A stretch of 64,000 nt of DNA. Origin: Pteria penguin. Taxonomy: Eukaryota; Mollusca; Bivalvia; Pterioida; Pteriidae. The notes beneath the pieces were generated by a model. The model made no database searches. It saw only the letters and a list, made by a program, of their open reading frames with translations, and had not been told where the DNA came from. The position numbers were made by a program, and so were the translations under genes. Shown in pieces: positions 46,901 through 55,940 of this stretch. The first letter of the stretch is position 1. The number at the start of each line of letters is the position of its first letter. The stretch lies in NCBI GenBank assembly GCA_035048485.1, contig CM068582.1:33214596-33278595 (forward strand), read 5' to 3'.

Positions 46901-49900
46901 TTAAATATCATGAAATTCCTATAACTATCTGGAATCTTTCTTCATAAGGCTACCCACATTGGCAAGGTCCCAAAGATCAATCGGAAGACAGCTGCCAGTT
47001 TAGGCTAAGGGTTTGGTGTCAATATGATATCCTATCTCCAGATTTTACGTCAAATTGGACACAGATCTCAAATAAAAGTAAGATATTTGCTCGAGAAATG
47101 AACAATGAACATGCCAAGGAAGTGCATAAAATTGTCTTTCCATACAAAAATCTCAGGCTCACCAATTAAATATCAAAGATCAATTATCCATTGCATTACA
47201 GTAGCAGTAATTTCGATTACCAGGATTATATTATCCCGATTTCTGAAGTAAATGTATCAGTAGTCCTAGTATATACTCTATATGAGATACATCGGAATAG
47301 TTTGTATCCCTCGTGACATCTTGGATATGTATTTTATGACCATGGTTATACTAATTACATACTCTTCATCAAAATCTTGTTGAATAGAAATATTTATACT
47401 TGATAAATTCATAGATCGATCAAATTAAAATAAGAGACTGAAACTAACCATATAAGCATAACAGTATGCAGTTCAGATCGCAGTTCACAAGCACAATTGG
47501 ATGAAACAGACTTACAATGTATATATGTCATGAGCACTATGTTAAAACTAATAGTCTTCGACTTTTTTAAGAAAGAAACATCACTCTCACTATCGTATAA
47601 CATTGCATAATCTTTAATGTAATTTTATTTTATAATTCAATTTATGTTTCCTCTTCATTTAAATAAAGTTGAATATAAACTTCATAAGTTATACTCAAAA
47701 TAATAACGGAATGATATAAAGTTGCAGCTAAGAACCGGAAATTGAGTAATTGCATTTAATCTAAAATAATTTGAGCAATGGTTTGAGCGAATTAGATGAT
47801 GAAAAACATCAAGCTTTACTTTCAGTTGCAGAATCGAAATAATTTAATATCCCTAAGCCTTGGTAAGGATTTGTTGAGCACTACCAAAGTCAACTGATCT
47901 TTTTCTATCACGAACACTTGGTAGTTATAGACTCTATTAATCTGTGTCAGTAACAAGTGCTTGTCAGATGAATGGGCAGTGATAAGTTACGATAAGCCTT
48001 GTCAGAACACAAAGATACTCGTGGTCAATACTTCATATATCGCCCTTTGACCTCATGAAGTAGATATCTAAATGATTGAAGTAGCATAAATGCACCCTTT
48101 ACAGAAGAAATTGTGATAAATGACATTACAGAACATTCAGCTATAAATAGGCGTTTCCATTTTCATCTATATATTTTTTTCTTCATGTCAAGATCTTCGA
48201 CGAAAATATCATTTGAGTTCAAGAAGATATATTCTGATATAGAAATATCACTTTGAGTAGCTTAACTGTGTGAGTGTGAGATACACAGTGATATATACAA
48301 AGTAGTGTTTATCGTACTCATCTCGCCAAAAAGAACCATAGAGTTATTGTTTTCTTTGTTACACATGTACTTGCTCTAAATGGGATGAAATCCTGATGGT
48401 TTGTTATATTTCAATGATCACCGGGTTTCGGATTATTTGAAGATATTCACAATTATAAAGAGCACTGCTATTTTGAATATATAAATACAAAATAACACAA
48501 TGATTCCTTTCAGCGTCCTATCTAGAAATTAAGCATGCTATTGGTCGAGAACCAGAATTGGTGACAATAACTGTCGATCTTGATGGTCAAAGATATTGTG
48601 ATGGAATAGGTAAGCATTTTCATATTACCTTTATTCAATCTACTTTTTCACTTTTATCGACATACTGACTTTGTTTTAAAATTCTGAATCTCTATAGTCA
48701 GTCATATTTAATATTTAAATGGTACATATCAGGTTCTACATCGGCTTTCACAAAGAATGATGCTCAATGGGGCGGAGTAATATACGGTTATGACAATGAT
48801 TACGTCAGAATATGGGCGCCTTCAAAAGGAGGAGGTACACAATTATATTATAAACCTCTTCGTTAACTATAAAAACTAATATTACTTAAAGAGAAAGTAC
48901 AAATTTCAATGTTAATCTTGGGCATTTAAAGTTGACCCGACTAGCAAAACAAGAGATAGTAACTTATCCTAGATAATATATATATATTATATATAATATA
49001 GAAATAATGCCAGTTATATATATATAACTGGCATTATTTCTAGACCTAAAGAAAGTTATAAGTGAAAGAAATGAACACTACATCTTTTCATCACCTTTCA
49101 AAAACGTTTATCAAACTTTTTCTTCTGCAGCTTTATTTTCTGTAAAAGATGGATGGGGTTTGAATGACAACCATAACGATCAATGTTTCTCTGGTAAGGT
49201 GCAAGTAAGAGTCTGGTCAAGAGTTGATCACACGTTCACCTATCGATTCACTGTTGGCCCAGGTAGTAAAGGAAAAGAAATTGACCTGCCTACAACAGTT
49301 GATGTAGACAGTGACATAGTTTTTGTCACGGTAACAGTTTTTGCATTTTTGTGTGGTGTCTATTTTTCAAAACAAAGTTTTTGTATAATTGTTTGTTTGT
49401 TTGTTTTTCGTTTTGTTTTATTTTATTTATTTTATGATTATTTTTTTAATGCAGCTGCTATGTCTGTATGACTTATAATATGACAAAATATGTTAAACAC
49501 CGCACATGCCTGCTAAATTATCATTTTTACCTATACAAGAACACCATCCGAGACAATGCAAGATGCGTAAATGTATACCGTTAAATGTTTACACTTAAAT
49601 GTATACCGTTATATGTAAACCGTTAAATGTTTACCGTTAAATGTATACCATTAAATATATACCGTGTATGTATACCGTTAAATGTATAATAATAATCGAT
49701 CGTAATACTAGAAATTCAGTTCGATGATAAAGGAAAACAAAAACACACAAAATATGTGAAACAAAAATTTATTTTTTTTTTTTCGTTTTAAAACAAATGA
49801 GAAAAACTGTAAATTAAACACCCATTCTTTCTAACTATAATCCGTAACAGTATGTATTCGTGATATCATATTTGTCAAATTAATGATGTTAACATGGTAC

Positions 49901-52900
49901 AATATTTTGAAATACGTGCCATTAAATTTAGAATAAAAAGATATGTAACTTAGGCTACGGCTATCATGGAAAGTTTTAGTTATACATTCAGGAATTTTCG
50001 TTTCAAATTTGAATACAATTTTTGGAAAGGTTGTGCGAATCGATTGTCGGCGCGGAATAACGTATGCATCAATGTGACGTTATCTGGCACGACGGTAAGC
50101 CCAAACACGACACGGTCGTAAACAGCACGCTAACCTCGGAACACAGTGACGACGGAGCAGAACAGGACGGATAACAGGACGTCGAGGACAGTTGGCCTCT
50201 CGTAATATGTTCCTTACGGTACGAGGACTTATCCGTCGATGTCCAGTGATTCTTTAAGCGGTCAAACAAGCCCATTGGAATCGATTACGCCATGTAACGT
50301 CCGTAAATACGTATCTTACCAACGTGACGTCCCACGCAAGCGCCCTGATCGTAGGCGGCCATACACGGTGCCACTTTGCTGATATCGTCTTCTTAATGCA
50401 TTTACAGTGTTAATATGAAATCCAAACTGTCTTGCCACATTGATTTGAGACATCCCAGCTTTCAGCATACCAATAGCTCACAAATTATTATTTTCAATCA
50501 TATGAGGTATCTCTCAATTAGAATTTTATTCCAAACATCAATTTTTTTCTGTTTCAATGCATTGAATACTGTCATTGAATACAAGAAATTCTAATCAATT
50601 ACAAACTATCTGTAGTTTAGATCGGAAACTCTAGAAAAACGTGGTGTGGCCATCAATGCAAATCGAACCTGACATTTAACAAAATGAGTACTGAAACTCG
50701 CGTTTAGTCTATTTAACTACGTCTTTAATAATAAAGACCGATCATAGAATGCTTTTATGTTTTTATTTAACGTTTAAGTATATACAGTTTCATTTTTTCC
50801 GCTAATACACTTTATAGATATGATCGATAACATAAATTCAATGGTACAAATATCATCAAACTGATCATGACTGACATACTAAATCAAAAAAATGGACAAA
50901 ATAACAAACCAAAGACCGACCACCAGGAAGCATAAGTGAACATCTGAAAAGGCATCCAGATCAGTGAGAGGAAGCACCGCCTTCTTGCTAGCAATCCGGT
51001 AGAAATTGTCAAATCAGATAAACAAGTATAGGTGTCAGACCAAAGTCGGTTTTGAAAATGGTTGCACTAGGTCTCAACCCAGAATATCATATGGTATTCT
51101 TAATAATAAGATGTCATATTGTATAATGTAAGCTTGTGTTGACATGTATCTACTTCAGTGATGTTGTTTATCTACAATTTCCATATATTCTACGATGAAC
51201 AGTTTATCTGAAAATCGCTTTGCCCTCAGAACAAAGTAATCGTAATTTGAACTTATTATTAAACGCCTTCGACATCGACAGTATGACACCGAGATCATTG
51301 CTAAGACCATAGTTCTTGTATTGGGTCCCTCTACAACCCAATTCACACTTTTGCTTGAGCGTTGCACGCCGACTAACAGGGCGGTAGCGACTCTATGACG
51401 TGTTTTGTCCAAAACTTTTCAGAGGAGACAAGGTCCTGATCCTCGTCCCCTCTGACTGTTAGTCGGGACTCCTATTGATCAAGGATCTGAGCTAAGCTTA
51501 CAGACAGGCAGAGCACCGTTTACTTATGTTGATGTCCCCTTACATATTTTTGATAGCAACATATTATTCTATAAACTTTTCGTGTGTAATAAAATTTTTA
51601 TGACCTCTCTTCTTGAGAAACCTGTTGATCTTTGTTTTCTATATGAAGGATTATTTATAAATTTTTGAATGTGTGTCCTTCGATTGACCGTCCTAAGTCG
51701 GTATCGTAACCGCAGCACTATCTAATATTTTTGTAATGTCGTTGTTAAGTGTATATTCTATTATTATCATTTTCATTGTGCATGTCCTTGGTGATTTTTG
51801 TCATACAGCTTTGTCAGATGTCTTCAATTATTTCTTCTTGTTTTTTACTAGAATACACTTCCCTTTTCTATACTATGTAATACTTAACTATACTATATGC
51901 TATACTATATTAAACTATGAAAATTATAATATTTCATATTTGTATATTTATCAATATTTATAACTTAATCTTCCTTTCTACCTTTTTCAGGTTAAGGCAA
52001 CCGATGGTAATAACAAAGGTTTTTCGTTTCCGGCGTCCGGTGCTGTACAGAATGCCATGGATTCGGGTTCATATGGTGGAGTGGTGTATTCTTACTCAGC
52101 TTCTAAACTACGTTATTGGCTTCCGCCATTACAGCCAACTTCTTCAAACGGTCCTCATGGTTACCTTGTTAATATTAACAACGAGTACGGAAATGGAACA
52201 AATATGCAAAAATCAACATCTGCAGAAATAGCTGTTCATGTATGGAAGTCGGGAACTACATGTAACTATATACAGATTATGAAATTACATGTTTATTACA
52301 ACTCTTATTTTCATCCAGAATGACAAGACTATTCTTAAGTTTTGTGTAATGCTGAGAAGATATTGATTAGAAGGTACACACTATTATTGATATTGATAAG
52401 GTTTAAGGGATATTTCCAATGGAACTTGCTGAATTGTGCGATACGGACATTGCTTGTAAGGCAGTCATGTCCACAAACTGGTTGGGTTGGGGCTAAAATA
52501 TTCCATAAATTTTAGTCAAGGATAATTTTCTATATATAGATTTACTTTTATATTGGTGGAAAAGTTGCATAAACATGACTTCTATTTCACTGTAGTGTTT
52601 TTCTTATGGGTAAACTTTGTGCGATGTCAGACTTTGTCATTCTAATGTCTTTTTAAGGTCAACTGTTACCCAATGCAACACTACCCCCGACAACGACAAC
52701 AACATCTACAACACAAGGTATGATGATGTTTTGTTGAGAAATCATCCACCATGAAATTTTCTGAAATAGGGTTTTGCACTAAAACACTGCTTTGAAATGC
52801 AATCAACTACATGCATTTTAGATATATTCTAATGAAAGAAGTGTTAAGTACACGAAATTCAGATATACATGTAAATATGTAAAAACATACGTATTGTATT

Positions 52901-53858
52901 TCAGCAGCAACTCTTCATTCACGTAACAAATATAATGGATCATCTAGTGAAATGAAGGAAGACCCCAATAAAAATACACGTATGTACATATTTAAAATTG
53001 ATTTTATCATACATCTTAAAATAGATAATTTTGATAATTCATGACTGAAGTATTGATTAGACTTTATTATTTCCTTCAAAATTAATATATTGAAAGAAGC
53101 TACAAAAAGTATGTACATTCGGCTAAATTGAATTTTCAATACGAACAATTGGTTAATGTTAAATAACACTATGTAACAAAATCTTTCAACTAGTATTCAT
53201 TTTGTCTATAGGTTGTTTTTACACTTATGGTTTATTTTTATCTGATGTGAGGTTTTTTTCAGTAAGCAGAAGATCAGTATTAATCCTTCATATCGCCAGT
53301 GGAGTGTTGGTCTTCATTCTTCTAATAACCATTATTACACTTGTGATTATACATTGCAAAAACAGGAACAACGGAATAGTAAGTTACACTTGTTAATCAA
53401 ATCGTGTGAGACATGTTCCTTATCATGATTAGACTAGTATATATCTTCTATTCCGAATTCGTTACATTTAAATATATGACCATGTATTACCCAAGTTTCG
53501 GTCCACTACCACATGTATAACATCAAAAACTTCTAAGGTAATTGTTTGAAACTATATGAAACTTGAAAACAAAATCAGTCGCAAGTTTTTGAGAGATCGC
53601 TAGTCGTAACGAAATTTTAAGAAGTACAATGCATTGAAAATTAGCGTATTAATAGGCTAATGTTATATTTTGGACTAATTAACAAGACATAAAGACATAT
53701 TTGAAGAACATTGTCTTGAATATACTTAGCTGCCTTCGTAGTCTTATCTGCGGAGTTTGAAACCGAGACTTGGATATGTCTTCTCCATATGTTCTATACT
53801 TGATGTGTGAACTTTCTTTTTTCAGTCACCAAAGAAAGATGAAGATACGAAAACATGA
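43960..53858 (+). CDS. Type I membrane protein with three tandem YGG-type extracellular repeats (11 exons, 474 aa)
   Basis: Exons: 43960-44005, 46467-46808, 46949-47077, 48514-48609, 48733-48834, 49131-49330, 51991-52261, 52658-52717, 52905-52979, 53263-53378, 53826-53858. All borders are AG/GT, all phases agree and the stop is TGA, giving 474 residues. Seen: signal peptide MKRWIGFFILSLNVI; three repeats of about 115 residues (roughly 20-157, 158-262, 263-381); a stalk LPPTTTTTSTTQ (exon 8); a polar segment (exon 9); one helix at about 431-457 (GVLVFILLITIITLVIIH) flanked by basic residues; and a Lys/Asp-rich tail of about 17 residues. Each repeat carries GF-FP or DG, an AQ/DD turn, (Y/W)(A/G)G(V/L)(V/I)Y-Y, (V/L)R-W-P or similar, and ends in V-VW. 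N-glycosylation sequons are frequent (NST, NWT, NGT, NAT). I recall similar repeats in molluscan secreted proteins but know no domain name. A surface recognition role is inference. Confidence 0.85.
44650..45430 (+). mobile_element. 5'-truncated RT element, copy in intron 1 of the receptor-like gene
   Basis: Starts inside the RT C-terminus (SNFYGDLVFKLRRVNG, then SKIIKRLRHRQYDTEIITKT) and continues through the shared 3' tail to about 45430. Strong 5' truncation is typical of target-primed retrotransposition. It is oriented with the host gene. Confidence 0.68.
46467..47077 (+). CDS. Receptor-like gene exons 2-3: extracellular repeat 1
   Basis: Exon 2 (342 nt) follows AAACAG. It holds a Cys-containing N-terminal stretch (IPYTKCMKKPHYKGKTWE), then the repeat core: PNSDFIFPGLPSAQRDDD, YAGLVYYYRKGDAQIFAP. 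Exon 3 (129 nt) encodes CQFRLRVWCQYDI, the closing strand of repeat 1, then an NWT sequon. Four Cys in this part could make two disulfides. The aromatic (Q)IFAP replaces the RIWAP of repeat 2. Confidence 0.83.
48514..49330 (+). CDS. Receptor-like gene exons 4-6: extracellular repeat 2
   Basis: Exon 4 (96 nt) encodes ELVTITVDLDGQRYCDGIG. Exon 5 (102 nt) encodes AFTKNDAQWGGVIYGYDNDY and VRIWAPSKGGG. Exon 6 (200 nt) encodes DGWGLNDNHNDQCFSGKVQV, the closing strand VRVWS and the start of repeat 3. Repeat 2 is split by two introns while repeats 1 and 3 are each split by one at different places, so intron positions inside the repeats are not conserved. Exon 6 ends in phase 0; the neighbours are phase 1. 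Confidence 0.84.
48999..49042. repeat. 44-bp perfect palindrome
   Basis: tagaaataatgccagttata followed by tata and the exact complement, centred at 49020/49021, in intron 5 of the receptor-like gene. Flanked on the left by (TA)-rich sequence. Confidence 0.9.
49560..49690. repeat. ~14-bp minisatellite (gttaaatgtatacc)
   Basis: About nine imperfect units with a regular taccgttaaatg step, in intron 6 of the receptor-like gene. Confidence 0.7.
49970..50485 (-). mobile_element. Tc1/mariner transposase remnant
   Basis: Minus-strand frames give MLKAGMSQINVARQFGFHI (the helix-turn-helix), ALRRRYQQSGTVYGRLRSG and, after frameshifts, ISPRTVRNILREANCPRRP and RPVLLRRHC. This is the order of the Tc1 DNA-binding domain. 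Stops and shifts make it dead, and the catalytic DDE part is absent or unrecognisable. It sits antisense in intron 6 of the receptor-like gene, and its higher GC stands out from the flanks. Confidence 0.75.
50930..51200 (-). repeat. Diverged long dispersed repeat
   Basis: Minus-strand, eroded member: gaggaagcaccgccttcttg, ggtctcaacccagaatatca. It runs into the truncated RT element at 51230. A similar eroded copy lies at 41945-42140. Confidence 0.45.
51230..51830 (+). mobile_element. 5'-truncated RT element, copy in intron 6 of the receptor-like gene
   Basis: Begins at ttattaaacgccttcgacat, a point inside the RT C-terminal codons also present at 44765, and runs through the same 3' tail. It lies directly against a dispersed repeat (50930-51230). 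The coding part is too short and interrupted to be functional. Confidence 0.66.
51991..52261 (+). CDS. Receptor-like gene exon 7: extracellular repeat 3
   Basis: 271 nt after TTTTTCAG. It encodes VKATDGNNKGFSFPASGA, then SYGGVVYSYSASKLRYWLPP, and ends with the strand AEIAVHVWKSG before ACAT|GTAACT. An NGT sequon lies near the end. The frame stays open for 20 codons past the donor to a TGA at 52321-52323, so an unspliced or intronically polyadenylated transcript would give a form without the membrane helix. Confidence 0.86.
52658..53858 (+). CDS. Receptor-like gene exons 8-11: stalk, membrane helix and tail
   Basis: Exon 8 (52658-52717) encodes QLLPNATLPPTTTTTSTTQ, a short mucin-like stalk. 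Exon 9 (52905-52979) is polar (KYNGSSSEMKEDPNKNT). Exon 10 (53263-53378) has RRSVLILHIASGVLVFILL followed by more aliphatic residues and HCKNRNN: a single helix with a positive-inside tail. Exon 11 (53826-53858) encodes SPKKDEDTKT and the stop. Four very short exons in a row would be missed without following phase. No ITAM or other signalling motif is visible. Confidence 0.78.
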
Positions 53859-53859
53859 A

Positions 53860-55425
53860 TTTGTGGATACAAACTATATGCATACCTTAACAGACGCTCA
53901 CATTTACTTAAAATATTTATGTAATTATTCCAAATATTTTTCACTTATTCACGACAGCAATGCACTTTGTTTGATAGGGATCTTATGAATGTATCATATT
54001 GGTTTTTATTCAAGCACATCAATGATTTTATTTTACTTCAGCTTTATACATAAACAAATTATTTCAACTGTACCTGTTATTATATTTATTTCTTTATTTT
54101 TCTAAACCTTGCCTTTGTTCTATTCATATGAAATAATTTGTTTTCTAACACAAGAGTCATAATGCTAAATTAATTTTAAAAAATGAAACTTTGATTATTT
54201 CATCTGCACTTGTTATTTTATTTATTTATTTATTTTTCTAAACCTTGCCTTTGAACGTGAAACTGTATTTCCTGATTTCTGTTGATATTCTTTTAAATAT
54301 TTCTTTATACTACTTCATGGACAGATTCATTTTGGTGACAGTACTACAGCCGTGCGCTTACCTTCCTTTGGACCTCAATCTCTCTTATATTTCGATATAG
54401 CGCTAGTTTCTATTCTTGAATACCATGCAGAACACTCATTTTACTTCATATAGTCAACATTGAAAATTATCAACCCTCCCTACAAATTTTGTGAGGATAC
54501 AATATGCACTCATGGTGTGAATTCAAATTTAATAGATCAATTTTTGTACAACATCTAATCATATAGATATATCAGCTAACTATGAAAATGAGCGAACATG
54601 AAAAATCGTGTACCAAACTTCTTAGTACATGGTTTGTACACTGAATTTCTTGACTGTGACCGTACCTTCCGCTTATCGATAAACAGCCCTTCGTGATAAT
54701 TATGTTATCAAATTATCACATTGATTACTGAATTGATATCAATATCAAAAATATTAAGATAAGAACATAGTTCACTGCTTCATGCTTTTTGCCATAATAA
54801 TAATTTAAGTCATTTTGTTTGGCTTTTTGATTTTCAACACGCCATCCCCCCGGATTGGTTTTTTTTTTTCATTTGTATAGTTGATGCACCTGTGTGATGT
54901 ATTGTACAGAAATTTAGACGTATGTAGCATGAAAGCAGCTATAGGAATCTTTTACGTAATGTTAATCATGGCTTACAGGGTTTATTTCATTAGCAATAAC
55001 TTATATTAGTAAGAGTTACCACCAGTTGTCGGCCATTTTTGTGGACAAGCATGATGTTTTGCCTCATACTCCTACTACGTTTCAATAATATTTCAGAAAA
55101 TTGTCAATATTTACTCTTCTTTACATTGCCTAATACCTCAAAATTTGTATTAGCATTGGAATGACAGAGGATGTATCCTTTATTTGTAGAACTACCTACA
55201 TACTTTGGTAGAGTTATGAACAAATATTTAGTTATATACCTCTACAATGGCCGGGCAACTTGTCACAAGGGAAGTTACTCCAATAAAATTTTATGCTAAT
55301 GAAGCCTATCTATAAAATAAACCAAATACAAACGAGCTGTCAATTGGACTTCATATTCTCTTTGAGAATGAATGATCTACTAAACGAGCTACTGTGATTG
55401 ACGGTTGGTTGGTTGGTTGATTGAT
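53860..55425. other. 3' flank of the receptor-like gene
   Basis: AT-rich; taatttattatttatttctt-type and ctaaaccttgcctttg text is repeated at about 54080-54120 and 54215-54255. No frame recognised. It probably contains the 3' UTR. Confidence 0.5.
55282..55287 (+). promoter_or_regulatory. Possible polyadenylation signal downstream of the receptor-like gene
   Basis: AATAAA about 1.4 kb past the stop at 53858, and upstream of the oppositely oriented hydrolase gene end. It would imply a long 3' UTR. I did not systematically exclude nearer variant signals, so this is weak. Confidence 0.25.
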
Positions 55426-55429
55426 ATTT

Positions 55430-55570
55430 TACCTCGCTTTTAACAATTTTTCAGTTATTACGCGACATGGAAGCAGGCCGAAATCAACCTCTTAAACATA
55501 GTGGCTCAATTCTGGAATCGAACCCCGATCGTCGGAGCCACAAGCCACTACTCCAAACATGCCCCCTACT
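55430..55570 (-). mobile_element. tRNA-derived SINE, family 2
   Basis: Second copy of the family seen at 4380-4510. It has a tRNA-like head with B box ggttcgattcc, the body catgtcgcgtaataactgaa and an (aatc)/(aacc) tail. A (TA)n stretch lies beside its head at 55575-55595. Confidence 0.66.
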
Positions 55571-55752
55571 GTGATATATATATATATATATATATTTACA
55601 ATGTACTGTACTGAATTTAAGCTCTCACCTGATGTCCACCATGTCAGATAATTTTGTATTGCGAAAGGTGCAAACATGTTCAAATAAATATTAGTTAATT
55701 ATAAGGGATCTACTCTGAATTCTAATTTTAGTTACTTTATAATTAAATCCTT

Positions 55753-55784
55753 TTTATTTACATGACATAAATGCCATGTTTATT
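55753..55784 (-). promoter_or_regulatory. Candidate polyadenylation signals of the hydrolase gene
   Basis: Two AATAAA hexamers on the minus strand (TTTATT on the plus strand at 55753-55758 and 55779-55784) lie about 145-175 nt past the stop codon. That is a normal distance for a short 3' UTR. Only sequence position supports this. Confidence 0.45.
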
Positions 55785-55785
55785 C

Positions 55786-55940
55786 CACTCATGTCCAACA
55801 TTCAAATTACATAAAATCAATGGAAATATCACTTATGCTCAACATTTAAATTGCAAAAAATCAATTGTAATACCACTCATGCTGAACACTTAAATTACAT
55901 AAAGTCAACTGTAATACCGCGCATGTTCAACATTTAAGAT
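55786..55940. repeat. 44-bp minisatellite running into the hydrolase stop codon
   Basis: Three full units of cactcatgctcaacatttaa attacataaaatcaattgtaatac and a partial fourth. The fourth covers the last codons and TGA (55927-55929) of the hydrolase gene, and the others lie in its 3' UTR. Confidence 0.8.

Noticed and set aside
51155..51412. Minus-strand frame MDKTRHRVATALLVGVQRS, also seen at 7030 on the plus strand
   Set aside because: It is the antisense of the RT element's C-terminal region; the sense reading is the RT.
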